Below, piece after piece: positions 31,979 to 39,097 of a stretch of 39,097 bases of DNA. The first letter of the stretch is position 1, and every line of letters starts with the position of its first letter. A program made the translations under genes and the position numbers. Source of the stretch: Chloroflexota bacterium (GTDB lineage: Bacteria > Chloroflexota > Dormibacteria > Dormibacterales > Dormibacteraceae); contig VBEG01000043.1 in assembly GCA_005882115.1 (NCBI GenBank), forward strand, positions 1 to 39,097, given 5' to 3'. Below the pieces are notes generated by a model. The model saw only the letters and a program-made list of their open reading frames with translations. It did no database searches and was not told where the DNA came from.

Positions 31979-32755
31979 GTGATGGGTCAAAGGCTCCACG
32001 ACGTCCGCTGGGATGTGCTCGGGCCGTCACCTTTTCCGGCGCACATGCACATGGCCCTCGACGAGGTGCTGCTGCAGGAGGTGATGGCCGGCCACCGCCG
32101 ACCCGCGCTGCGGATATGGCGATGGATCGAGCGAGCGCTCGTCATCGGCTCCCATCAGTCCGTCGCCAACGAGGTCGATCCGGAGGCGGCGAGCAGACAC
32201 GGATTCGCGGTCACGCGCCGTATGAGCGGCGGCGGCACGATGCTGTGCGAGCCGAACCGCACCATCACCTACTCGCTGTACCTGCCGGAATCACTGGTCG
32301 TGGGGATCAGTTTCCGCAAGTCTTACGCCGAGCTGGACGCGTGGGCGGTGCAGGCGTTCAACGAGCTCGGCGTGCCGGCCTCGTATCGCGAGATCAACGA
32401 CATCATCTCCCCGCGGGGCAAGATCGCCGGCGCCGCCCAGGCCCGGCGGCGCGGTTTCGTGCTGCACCACACGACGATCGCGCACACGATGGACGTCGAT
32501 CTGCTGGCGAAGGTCATCAGGATCGGCAGGCCCGGCGTCGTCGAGCGCGGGGTGCGCAGCGCCGCCAAGGAGGTCTCGCCGCTGTCGTGGTTCACGCCTC
32601 TGACATGCGACGAGGTCGCCGACCGAATGCGCGCCTACTTCATGGACACTTTCGATTCCGAGGCGAGCGAGCTCTCGGAGCAGGAAATCTCGGACGCGCA
32701 GCGGCTGGTGGCCGTGAAGTACGGAACCACCGCCTGGATCAACCGGCTGCCTTAG
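31979..32755 (+). CDS. Lipoate--protein ligase A / octanoyltransferase family protein
   Basis: A 258-residue protein of the LplA/LipM/LipB superfamily, which attaches lipoate or octanoate to 2-oxoacid dehydrogenases or glycine-cleavage H protein. Signatures are HMALDEVLLQEV (residues about 22-33), RRMSGGGTMLCEPNRTITYSLYL and the substrate-lysine segment DIISPRGKIAGAAQARRRG (the invariant Lys of 'GxKIxGxAQ' is present). Many LplA proteins have 'RxxGGGAVxHxxGN'; here Gly-Gly-Gly-Thr-Met-Leu-Cys-Glu replaces it, closer to LipM/LipL-type variants. GTG 31979 or ATG 31982 may start it. It diverges from the MFS pseudogene across 24 bp. Confidence 0.85.
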   Translation: MMGQRLHDVRWDVLGPSPFPAHMHMALDEVLLQEVMAGHRRPALRIWRWIERALVIGSHQSVANEVDPEAASRHGFAVTRRMSGGGTMLCEPNRTITYSLYLPESLVVGISFRKSYAELDAWAVQAFNELGVPASYREINDIISPRGKIAGAAQARRRGFVLHHTTIAHTMDVDLLAKVIRIGRPGVVERGVRSAAKEVSPLSWFTPLTCDEVADRMRAYFMDTFDSEASELSEQEISDAQRLVAVKYGTTAWINRLP

Positions 32756-33258
32756 GCGCGCCTCCAGTCTTCGATCAGCTCCGCGGTCTGGGTGACGTGC
32801 TCGCGGTAGTGGTCGCTCAACCAGCCGGCGAGATCCTGCGGGCTGGTGTCGTACGGCTCCTCGCCGGCCCCGTACACGACCGGGCATTTGCGGTTCCACT
32901 CCGAGGCGGCGAGTGCCGCCAGCGCCGTGCGGACCTCGGCGTGCAGCGCCGCCATTCGCTCCAGCGACTGCCGACGTTCCGAAACCTCCAGGCCCCGCCG
33001 GGCAGCCTCCCTCACCTCCGCCTCCTCACCGGGCGGGTCCTGCGGCCCAACCGATGCGAACCCGCCGGCGACGATGGCATCCAGCATCCGCCCGTAGTGA
33101 GTGAGCACCCAGTTCACGTGGACCATCAAGCCGCCGAGCGAATAATCGTCGCCCGGCTTCAGAAAACGAAGGGCGTCATCGGGCACGCGGGCAAAGGCGG
33201 CCTCCCACTCCGCCCGAGCGCGATCGAACTCAGCGAGGGCTGCGTTGTCTCGCTCCAT
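32752..33258 (-). CDS. DinB-superfamily protein
   Basis: A 168-residue DinB-like four-helix protein. The first helix resembles FDRARAEWEAAFARVPDDAL. A metal-binding His is expected in GGLMVHVNWVLTHYGRML, and the C-terminal HYREHVTQTAELIEDW holds the other two. It starts at ATG 33258; the frame continues upstream but there it is antisense to the binding protein. It lies 14 bp after the osmoprotectant binding-protein stop and may be cotranscribed with that transporter. It overlaps the lipoate-ligase stop by 4 bp. Function unknown. Confidence 0.75.
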   Translation of the reverse strand: MERDNAALAEFDRARAEWEAAFARVPDDALRFLKPGDDYSLGGLMVHVNWVLTHYGRMLDAIVAGGFASVGPQDPPGEEAEVREAARRGLEVSERRQSLERMAALHAEVRTALAALAASEWNRKCPVVYGAGEEPYDTSPQDLAGWLSDHYREHVTQTAELIEDWRRA

Positions 33259-33272
33259 ACGACGACCCGAGA

Positions 33273-34187
33273 CTAGCTGAAGTAGTTCTTCTGCTCCAGG
33301 TAGGCCTTGGCGGCCGCGTCGGGGTCCTGGTGCTCGAGCGAGACCTTGGCGTTCAGCCCGAGGAGATCCGCCGTCGTCAGACCGGCGCTCACCTTGTTGA
33401 GGATCGACTTGACCTCGTCGTTGGCGACCGTCTTGCGCAGAATCGGCACGACCTGGTCCGCTGCCTGCAGGTGCTTGTCGTCGTCGAGGACGACCAGGCC
33501 GAGGCTGTTGAGGTCGGGGTCGGCGCTGAAGACGAGGCCTACCTGGATTGTGTTGTTCTTGAAGGCCGCACGCGTCGCGGGTCCGTCGGTGTCGAGCGCC
33601 TTGAACGCCTTGAAGTGGATGCCGTAGGTTTGCAGCAGTCCGGGGAGGCAGTAGGGGCGCGTCGGGCACTCGGGGCCGGCGCCCAGCACGAGCTGGTTGC
33701 CGATGGGCGCGAGGTCCGACATTTTGGAGAGGTTGAACTTCTGCTGGGTGTCTTTGGTGACGGCGAATGCGTTCTGGTCCGACGCGGACGAGGGCGTCAG
33801 CGCGACCAGGCCCTGGGAGTCGATGTGACCGTTCAGCTTGGCGACATTCGCGGCGGCGTCACCGCCGGCCTCGCCGGCCTTGTTGTTCCAGTACTCGAGG
33901 TCGGACGCGGTGTAGCCCAGGTAGAGGTCGATGTCGCCGTTTTTCAGCGCCGGCGCCACCAACTCGCGTTGGCCGATGTTCAGCTTGTAGCTGACCTGGT
34001 AGCCGGCGTGGGCGAGCGCCTGCCCGTATAGCTGCGCGAGGATGCTGCTCTCGGGGAACTTGAACCCGCCGACTGTGATCTTCTCCTTGCTCGAGGTGCC
34101 GGGCGACCCGCCGCAGGCGGCGGCCAGCATGGCGAAGACGCCAAGCGCTGCCACCAAGGTAAGAAACGGCGACCGTTTGATGCTCAT
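33273..34187 (-). CDS. Osmoprotectant (glycine betaine/choline-type) ABC transporter substrate-binding lipoprotein
   Basis: A 304-residue lipoprotein of the OpuAC/OpuBC/ProX superfamily. MSIKRSPFLTLVAALGVFAM leads to the lipobox LAAAC. The mature part begins KITVGGFKFPESSILAQLYGQAL and continues VSYKLNIGQRELVAPALKNGDIDLYLGYTA, the family's characteristic N-lobe. GGAGGG precedes ATG 34187 closely; an earlier in-frame start would spoil the signal peptide. Family ligands are glycine betaine, choline, carnitine and proline betaine, which are also known substrates of non-Pyl MttB enzymes. It follows two permease genes on the same strand after 65 bp. Confidence 0.93.
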   Translation of the reverse strand: MSIKRSPFLTLVAALGVFAMLAAACGGSPGTSSKEKITVGGFKFPESSILAQLYGQALAHAGYQVSYKLNIGQRELVAPALKNGDIDLYLGYTASDLEYWNNKAGEAGGDAAANVAKLNGHIDSQGLVALTPSSASDQNAFAVTKDTQQKFNLSKMSDLAPIGNQLVLGAGPECPTRPYCLPGLLQTYGIHFKAFKALDTDGPATRAAFKNNTIQVGLVFSADPDLNSLGLVVLDDDKHLQAADQVVPILRKTVANDEVKSILNKVSAGLTTADLLGLNAKVSLEHQDPDAAAKAYLEQKNYFS

Positions 34188-34252
34188 CAATCCCTCCACA
34201 GGCCGCAGCGGACCTGAGGCATGCAACCCCGGCCCTTGAACGATTCTTCCAC

Positions 34253-34960
34253 CTATGCCACTTTGAACGTCGCCGCCCGTGCGGTAGCCGGAGCGTTGAG
34301 AAGCCTGACCCCGCGCGGCACCAGCATTCGCTGCAGGCCGGCCAGCGATGCGTCGGTGGCCAGGGCGAGCAGCGCGACCAGGACCGCGCCGGCGGCCGTC
34401 GTCACATATTGCTGGGTGGCGATGCCGTCGATGATGTATCGGCCCAGTCCTCCGCCGGCGATGACTGCCGCCAGCGTCGCCGTGGCGACGACCTGCACGG
34501 CAGACGTCCTGACCCCGGCCATGATCAGCGGCACCGCAAGCGGCAGCTCGACGCGCAGCACCTGCGCCAGCTCCCGGTAGCCCATTCCCCGAGCCGCCTC
34601 TCGAATGTCCGGGTCGACCTCGCGAAGGGCGACGTAGCTGTTCGTGACCATGGGTGGGATGGCGAGCGCGGTCAGGGCGAGGATGACCGGCAGGTCACCG
34701 AGGCCGAAGACCTGGAAGGCGACGACCAGGATGCCGAAGGATGGCAGCGCGCGGCCTGCGTTCGAGATGTTGATCGCGAGGCCCCCAAACCGTCCGTAGT
34801 GGCCGAGAAGGATGCCGACCGGCAGAGCGATCACCGCGGCGACCGCAAGCGATTCCGCGGACAGATGGAGATGCTCGCCGATGCGCGTCGGGATGCCGTC
34901 GGCGCCCTGCCAGTGCGCTGGATCCACGAACCATCGCCAAACGCTGCCTAGAAAGCTCAT
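34253..34960 (-). CDS. Osmoprotectant ABC transporter permease (OpuCD/ProW-like), second
   Basis: A 235-residue integral membrane protein with five or six helices and the permease loop EAARGMGYRELAQVLRVELPLAVP. The sequence GRALPSFGILVVAF before it is typical of OpuB/OpuC permeases. Its ATG overlaps the stop of the other permease (ATGA), so the pair is coupled and likely forms a heterodimeric channel. An N-terminal soluble stretch (WRWFVDPAHWQGADGIPTRI) precedes the first helix. The binding protein follows on the same transcript. Confidence 0.93.
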   Translation of the reverse strand: MSFLGSVWRWFVDPAHWQGADGIPTRIGEHLHLSAESLAVAAVIALPVGILLGHYGRFGGLAINISNAGRALPSFGILVVAFQVFGLGDLPVILALTALAIPPMVTNSYVALREVDPDIREAARGMGYRELAQVLRVELPLAVPLIMAGVRTSAVQVVATATLAAVIAGGGLGRYIIDGIATQQYVTTAAGAVLVALLALATDASLAGLQRMLVPRGVRLLNAPATARAATFKVA

Positions 34961-35628
34961 GCCGGCCTGGCCCAGGGGATCGCGAGGCGCTGAGCGCCTG
35001 CGATCCCAAGGTCGGCCACGAGGGCAAGGGCGACGGTGAGCACCGTGCCGACGACAAGCGGCGTGTGGAAGTTCTCGATCTGCCCCTCATCGATTAGCGA
35101 GCCGAGCCCGCCCAGGCCGATGAGGGCCGTGATGGTGACGATGCCGATGGTGGAGACCGTGGCGACGCGCAACCCCGCGAAGATCGCCGGCAGCGCAAGC
35201 GGAAGCTCGACGCGGAACAGGCGCGCCGTCGAGCGATACCCCATGCCGTCCGCAGCGTCGAGAACATCGCGCGGCACCGCGTCGAGGCCGACGAGCACGT
35301 TGCGGACGAGGATCAGTACGTTGTAACCGATGAGCGGAATCTCAGCCGTGGTCCCCCCAAGGTGTGTGAAAGGGATGAGAAGCGCGAATAGCGCCAGCGA
35401 CGGGATCGTGTAGAAGGCGCCGAAGAAGCCGAGCACGACAAGACGCAGCACTCTGTTGCGGTGGGCGAGCACCCCGAGGGGAACCGAGATCGCGAGCCCG
35501 ATGGCGATCGCGATTACTGTCAGCTCGACATGCTCGGTCAGCGCGTCGAGCACATGCGGGATATGCGTCGAAAGCCAATCCCAGTTGATCCATGGGTCGA
35601 CGAATTCGAGGAATAGGCCCGCCCGCAT
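34957..35628 (-). CDS. Osmoprotectant ABC transporter permease (OpuCB/ProW-like), first
   Basis: A 223-residue permease. Hydrophobic segments begin HVELTVIAIAIGLAISVPLG; the EAA-type loop is DAADGMGYRSTARLFRVELP and the family phrase GAFYTIPSLALFALLIP is present. It starts at ATG 35628 and is the first gene of the minus-strand half of the transporter. Only 20 bp separate it from the divergent ATPase start, so promoters must overlap each other or the coding ends. Confidence 0.93.
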   Translation of the reverse strand: MRAGLFLEFVDPWINWDWLSTHIPHVLDALTEHVELTVIAIAIGLAISVPLGVLAHRNRVLRLVVLGFFGAFYTIPSLALFALLIPFTHLGGTTAEIPLIGYNVLILVRNVLVGLDAVPRDVLDAADGMGYRSTARLFRVELPLALPAIFAGLRVATVSTIGIVTITALIGLGGLGSLIDEGQIENFHTPLVVGTVLTVALALVADLGIAGAQRLAIPWARPA

Positions 35629-35648
35629 TCGACTACGTTAGATGAGCG

Positions 35649-36635
35649 TTGATCCGGCTCGAAAACGTCAGCAAGCAGTTCGCGTCGGGGTCCAACGCTG
35701 TGCGCGACCTGACGCTCGAGATCCCCGACGGCGAGACCTGCGTGCTCATCGGTCCATCGGGCTGCGGCAAGACGACGACGCTGCGGATGATCAACCGGCT
35801 GCTCGACCCCGACGCGGGACGCGTGCTCGTCGACGGCGCCGACACACGCGAGACCGACCCCGCCACGCTGCGGCTGAAGATGGGCTACGTCATCCAGCAG
35901 ACCGGCCTCTTTCCCCACATGACCGTCGGCGACAACGTGGCCACCGTGCCGCGCCTGTGGAAGTGGGATCGGGCCCGCATCGCCTCGCGCGTGGACGAGC
36001 TCCTCGAGCTCGTCGGACTGGCGCCCGCGGAGTATCGCGGTCGCTTTCCACACCAGCTGTCAGGGGGCCAGCGCCAGCGCGTCGGGTTCGCCCGGGCCCT
36101 CGCCGCCGATCCCCCGATCCTCTTGATGGACGAGCCTTTCGGCGCCGTCGACCGTATCACGCGCGAGCGCCTGCAGCAGGAGTTCATCAGCATCCAGCGC
36201 GCGGTGCGCAAGACGGTGGTCTTCGTCACGCATGACATCGACGAGGCTGTGATCGTGGGCGACCGCATCTGCCTTTTGAAGATGCAGGCCGAAATCGCTC
36301 AGTACGACACACCCGAAAAGATCCTCACCCGACCGGCCAGCGAGTACGTGGCCGAGTTCCTGGGCCGGGAGAGGCTCGTCCGCCGGATGTCGGTGGTGCG
36401 GATCAACCCGCAAACCCTTGACAGGCCTGATGGGGGGCCCGGGACAGGTGAGCCGCGCGTACCTCTCTCGAGCACGCTGACCGAAGCCTTCGCAGCCGCG
36501 CTGAGCAGTCCCACCGAACGGGCCGCTGTTTTCGATGGCGACCGTTACGCGGGCGCGTTCACCGCGACATCGCTGCTCGAGTCGTTACGGCGCGAAAGCG
36601 CCGAAGGAGGAGACAACGTTGCCGCAGGAGTTTGA
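35649..36635 (+). CDS. Osmoprotectant ABC transporter ATP-binding protein (OpuCA/ProV-like)
   Basis: A 328-residue ATPase. Walker A is GPSGCGKTT (residues about 36-44), the Q-loop is in YVIQQTGLFPHMTV, the signature is LSGGQRQR, Walker B is ILLMDEPFGAVD and the switch His is in FVTHDIDEAV. 'IQQxGLFPHMTxxxN' is typical of the quaternary-amine transporter ATPases. The C-terminal 70 residues are weakly conserved and end without clear paired CBS domains. The TTG start at 35649 is required by frame; an ATG seven bases earlier is in another frame. It is transcribed away from its permeases and overlaps the next gene by 17 bp. Confidence 0.92.
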   Translation: MIRLENVSKQFASGSNAVRDLTLEIPDGETCVLIGPSGCGKTTTLRMINRLLDPDAGRVLVDGADTRETDPATLRLKMGYVIQQTGLFPHMTVGDNVATVPRLWKWDRARIASRVDELLELVGLAPAEYRGRFPHQLSGGQRQRVGFARALAADPPILLMDEPFGAVDRITRERLQQEFISIQRAVRKTVVFVTHDIDEAVIVGDRICLLKMQAEIAQYDTPEKILTRPASEYVAEFLGRERLVRRMSVVRINPQTLDRPDGGPGTGEPRVPLSSTLTEAFAAALSSPTERAAVFDGDRYAGAFTATSLLESLRRESAEGGDNVAAGV

Positions 36636-37989
36636 CGTCGTGTGCCTGGGCGGCGGGGTGGCGGGTGAAGCGCTCGCGGGCGAGCTGGAGGGCAGCGGGC
36701 TTTCCCTCGCCGTCGTGGAACGTGAGCTAGTCGGAGGTGAGTGTCCGTACTGGGGGTGCGTACCCTCGAAGACGCTGCTGCGCTCCGGCGAGACGCTCGA
36801 GGAGGCCGGACGTGCGCGTTCGCTGGCAGCGTCGCGTGTGGACTGGGACGTCGACTTCCCCAAGGTATCGAAGCGCGTGCTGTGGATGGCGCGCGACCTC
36901 GACGACAGCCGGCCCGCCGTGGCCCTCATCAAGACCGGTGCAAGGCTCGTGCGCGGCGCGGGCAAGATGATCGATCTGCGCACGATCGAGGTCGGCGGCG
37001 ATCAGCTCGTCGCCCGCAAGGCCGTGGTCATCGCCAACGGCGGCACCGCCGCGATCCCTCCGATCGACGGCCTCGACAAGGTGAAGTACTGGACCAACCG
37101 TCAGGCGGCCGTGCCGCGCGAGCTGCCCACACGGCTGGTGGTCCTGGGTGGGGGCGCGGTCGGAGTCGAGCTGGCGCAGGCTTTCGCAAGGCTTGGGTCG
37201 AAGGTCACGATCGTCGAGGCTGGGCCGCGCTTCCTCGGGCTGGAGGAGCCCGAAGCCGGAGCCGCGCTCCTGCCCCACCTGAAGGCAGATGGCATCGACG
37301 TCTTCGTGGGCGACCCCTGTGTCGCCGTTGAGAGCCACGGCGACGACGTGGTCGTGCATATGAAGTCCGGCGCGGTCGTCGCGGGCGCCCGGCTGCTGGT
37401 CGCGACCGGCCGGCGACCCAACTTCGAAGCCTGGAAACCAGCCGGGCTTGCCCAGACGGACAAGGGTTGGTTGAAGGTCGACCCGCAGACCCTCGAGGCA
37501 CGCGACGCGATCTACGGGGCGGGCGACATCACCGGCATCGGCGGCTTCACTCATCTCGCGTACTACCACGGCCAGATCGTGGGCCGGCGGCTGAAGGGTC
37601 AGGACGCGCGGGCCGACCACACGGCCGTGCCTCGCGTCACGTACACCGATCCCGAGGTCGCGTCGGTCGGGTGGCCGGAGCAGGCTGCTCGTGAGCGCGG
37701 GGTCGATGTGGTCGTGGCGGCCACGGATCCGGGCGAGGCCGCGCGTGGCTACATCAGCGACTTCCATGGCGGAACCCTGAAGCTGATCGGCGACCGGACT
37801 CGCGGCACGCTCGTCGGCGCGACCCTGGTCACGCCACGCGCGGGCGAGATCCTGGGCGAGCTCATCCTGGCGGTGAAGCTGGGCACGCCGTTGGGCGCGC
37901 TGGCGGACGTGATTCACCCCTACCCCGCCTTCAACCGCGTGCTGGGGGCGGCGCTCAATGAGCTTGCCGCCAAGGTGACTCGAAGCTAG
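36619..37989 (+). CDS. FAD/NAD(P)-dependent disulfide oxidoreductase (dihydrolipoamide dehydrogenase/MerA-like)
   Basis: A 456-residue class I pyridine-nucleotide disulfide oxidoreductase. The FAD-binding motif is VVCLGGGVAGEALAGEL; the redox-active Cys pair is in GGECPYWGCVPSK; the NAD(P) motif is VVLGGGAVGVELAQAFARLG; ATGRRPN and GAGDITG follow; the C-terminal dimer interface has HPYPAFNRVLG. In lipoamide dehydrogenase and MerA that region is usually HxHPTxxE; here His-Pro-Tyr-Pro lacks the Thr and Glu, so the substrate may not be lipoamide. TTG 36619 is chosen because a near-perfect AAGGAGGAG lies 7-8 bases upstream. It is translationally coupled to the ATPase and ends at a terminator. Confidence 0.88.
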   Translation: MPQEFDVVCLGGGVAGEALAGELEGSGLSLAVVERELVGGECPYWGCVPSKTLLRSGETLEEAGRARSLAASRVDWDVDFPKVSKRVLWMARDLDDSRPAVALIKTGARLVRGAGKMIDLRTIEVGGDQLVARKAVVIANGGTAAIPPIDGLDKVKYWTNRQAAVPRELPTRLVVLGGGAVGVELAQAFARLGSKVTIVEAGPRFLGLEEPEAGAALLPHLKADGIDVFVGDPCVAVESHGDDVVVHMKSGAVVAGARLLVATGRRPNFEAWKPAGLAQTDKGWLKVDPQTLEARDAIYGAGDITGIGGFTHLAYYHGQIVGRRLKGQDARADHTAVPRVTYTDPEVASVGWPEQAARERGVDVVVAATDPGEAARGYISDFHGGTLKLIGDRTRGTLVGATLVTPRAGEILGELILAVKLGTPLGALADVIHPYPAFNRVLGAALNELAAKVTRS

Positions 37990-38022
37990 AGCGCGTTTTA
38001 CGAGTGGCGCGTTCTAGTTTTG
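37986..38022 (+). terminator. Intrinsic terminator after the oxidoreductase gene
   Basis: CTAGAGCGCG (37986-37995) pairs with CGCGTTCTAG (38008-38017) with one G-T wobble, followed by TTTTG. The 5' arm includes the stop codon TAG (37987-37989). It ends the ATPase-oxidoreductase transcript. The next gene's start is 20 bp beyond the stem, so that gene probably needs a promoter inside or just after this structure, or partial read-through. Confidence 0.7.
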
Positions 38023-38037
38023 TAAAGGGGGCCTGAA

Positions 38038-38361
38038 ATGGTCATTTCCGTCAACGGTTCGCCCGTCACTATCGACCTGGATTCGATCCTGGTGTGGATG
38101 CTCGTCGGGCTGGTGGCCGGGTTCCTGGCAAGCCACCTTGCCCTGGGCCACGGCCTCGGACTCATCTGGGACATCATCGTCGGCATCGTCGGCGGTTTGT
38201 TCGGCGGGATCGTGCTCGCGGGCTTCTTCCACTTCAACATCGCCGTCGCCGGCCACCCGATCATCAGCGCGATGATCATGGCGTTCATCGGGGCCGCGAT
38301 CCTGCTGCTCATCGTTCGCCTGTTCGCGGGTCGCCGACGCTACAGCCGCCGCGCCTACTGA
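38038..38361 (+). CDS. GlsB/YeaQ/YmgE-type (transglycosylase-associated) small membrane protein
   Basis: A 107-residue protein with three hydrophobic segments: LVWMLVGLVAGFLASHL, LIWDIIVGIVGGLFGGIVLAG and ISAMIMAFIGAAILLLIVRLF. The Gly-rich 'GLVAGxLA...DIIVGIVGGxxGG' pattern is that of the stress-associated GlsB/YeaQ family. The C-terminus is basic (GRRRYSRR) and cytoplasmic. AAAGGGGG lies nine bases before the ATG. Family members are induced by envelope or general stress, but the molecular role is unknown. Its end overlaps the convergent MmcQ-like gene by 7 bp. Confidence 0.88.
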   Translation: MVISVNGSPVTIDLDSILVWMLVGLVAGFLASHLALGHGLGLIWDIIVGIVGGLFGGIVLAGFFHFNIAVAGHPIISAMIMAFIGAAILLLIVRLFAGRRRYSRRAY

Positions 38362-38678
38362 CTGTGTAGACGCCTGGGGGCGGTCCGCTCCCAGGCGTTC
38401 CTGACCAGCCGCTCTCCGAGCTTTCGGCTCAGCCCAGGCAGGCGCACGCTGACCCATCCGAACCGGCCCGTGTACGCCGAGGCGGAGAAAGTCTTCGGGT
38501 CCATGGCGATCAAACCTGCCTGGTCGTCGAGCGACGCTTTGACCGAGACCGATTTGGCCTCCGGCGTCCCCATGGCGAAGATCCGGTTACGCACCCGGAA
38601 CGTCGCCTCGCCCCACGTCTGGACCTCTTCCGCCTCGGGCATCGAGAGGCAAAGCGTGCGGAACTGAAGAAAGGTCAC
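38355..38678 (-). CDS. MmcQ/YjbR-family protein
   Basis: A 107-residue protein of the YjbR fold, with LCLSMPEAEEVQTWGEATFRVRNRIFAMG near the N-terminus and YTGRFGWVSVRLPG in the middle, both typical of MmcQ/YjbR proteins. The family is annotated as DNA-binding from its fold, but its function is not established. GTG 38678 starts it, 20 bp from the divergent cobT start. Confidence 0.88.
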   Translation of the reverse strand: MTFLQFRTLCLSMPEAEEVQTWGEATFRVRNRIFAMGTPEAKSVSVKASLDDQAGLIAMDPKTFSASAYTGRFGWVSVRLPGLSRKLGERLVRNAWERTAPRRLHSQ

Positions 38679-38698
38679 GGCGGCTAACGTACCTCGGC

Positions 38699-39097
38699 AT
38701 GGCGATCCCGCCTTTGGACGAAGGAGCGATGCGGCAGGCGTCGGCGCGCCAGGCGCGGCTGACCAAGCCCGCGGGCAGTCTGGGCGTGATCGAGCACCTG
38801 TCTGTCCGCCTGGCCGGCATGACGGGACGCATGGATCCGCCGCTGCGTGGCGCCGTCGTCTTCACGCTGGCGGCCGACCACGGCGTCGCGGCCGAAGGTG
38901 TGAGCGCGTATCCGCGTGAGGTCACGGCGCAGATGGTGCTCAACTTCCTCCGCGGAGGCGCGGCCATCAACGTGCTCGCGCGTGAGGTCGGTGCGCGTGT
39001 GGTGGTCGCCGACATCGGAGTGGACGCCGACCTGCACCCGCACTCGAACTTGCGCGCGGTGAAAGTGCGGCGCGGTACGGACAGCATCACGCGCGGG
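38699..39097 (+). CDS. cobT: Nicotinate-nucleotide--dimethylbenzimidazole phosphoribosyltransferase, 5' part
   Basis: An open frame from ATG 38699 to the window edge gives 133 residues. Family segments are RLTKPAGSLGVIEHLSVRLAG, FTLAADHGVAAEGVSAYP with the Asp-His nucleotide-binding region, and TAQMVLNFLRGGAAINVLA followed by VVVADIGVD. CobT makes the alpha-ribazole phosphate used for the lower nucleotide loop of cobamides. The corrinoid protein at 9439-10170 needs such a cofactor. Later cobalamin genes may follow outside the window. Confidence 0.95.
   Translation, partial: MAIPPLDEGAMRQASARQARLTKPAGSLGVIEHLSVRLAGMTGRMDPPLRGAVVFTLAADHGVAAEGVSAYPREVTAQMVLNFLRGGAAINVLAREVGARVVVADIGVDADLHPHSNLRAVKVRRGTDSITRG

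Overview
The window is about 39 kb of GC-rich, densely packed chromosomal DNA from a free-living bacterium. Gene style (many TTG/GTG starts, 4-bp stop/start overlaps, Pro/Ser/Thr-rich lipoproteins, Asp-box propellers, DinB-fold proteins, a PPA1498-type metallophosphoesterase) fits a soil Chloroflexota/Dormibacterota-like or Actinomycetota-like organism, but no rRNA or other phylogenetic marker is present, so the phylum is a guess. No tRNA, rRNA, CRISPR array, transposase or phage gene was seen. No stretch above 300 bases lacks a gene; the longest gaps are 17155-17327, 8478-8615 and 194-306.

Positions 307-17154 form the main system, a corrinoid-dependent demethylation locus. A minus-strand operon runs from a substrate-binding lipoprotein (8477) through two permeases, an ATPase and a metallophosphoesterase to methylene-THF reductase and formate-THF ligase; a VOC-family gene lies downstream, past a 113-bp gap. 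An IclR regulator sits at the divergence point (about 9.4 kb), beside a strong inverted-repeat operator candidate. A plus-strand operon encodes a corrinoid protein, a methyl-THF:corrinoid methyltransferase, a RACo-type corrinoid activator, DUF1638, an esterase lipoprotein, a small 'virulence factor'-family protein and a DinB-fold protein. Facing it on the minus strand is an MttB-superfamily methyltransferase with a cyclodeaminase/cyclohydrolase-like gene. The simplest reading: MttB moves a methyl group from a quaternary or tertiary amine to the corrinoid protein, the second methyltransferase passes it to THF, and the folate enzymes oxidise it to formyl-THF and formate with ATP recovery. The substrate is not identifiable from sequence. 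No CODH/acetyl-CoA synthase gene is present, so this is not a complete Wood-Ljungdahl locus. A partial cobT at the right edge is consistent with the cobamide demand.

Positions 17328-31954 are mixed: an SF1 helicase with a repeat-derived tail, a HIT protein, two lipoproteins, an acyl-CoA synthetase, a sugar isomerase-like protein, two GNAT proteins, a PaaI-type thioesterase, two tandem Asp-box propeller proteins, a phosphoesterase coupled to an unusual HExxE protein, and an MFS transporter gene broken by two internal deletions.

Positions 31979-39097 hold a lipoate ligase-like gene, a second DinB-fold protein, a complete osmoprotectant-type (OpuC/ProU-like) ABC transporter split into two divergent units, a flavin disulfide oxidoreductase, a GlsB/YeaQ-type membrane protein, a MmcQ/YjbR protein and partial cobT.

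A dispersed palindromic repeat with two adjacent hairpins occurs in intergenic DNA (246-306, 2926-2970, 25773-25826, and a diverged form at 17174-17193). It is also tandemly repeated in frame inside the helicase gene, and a diverged copy contains the start codon of the thioesterase gene.
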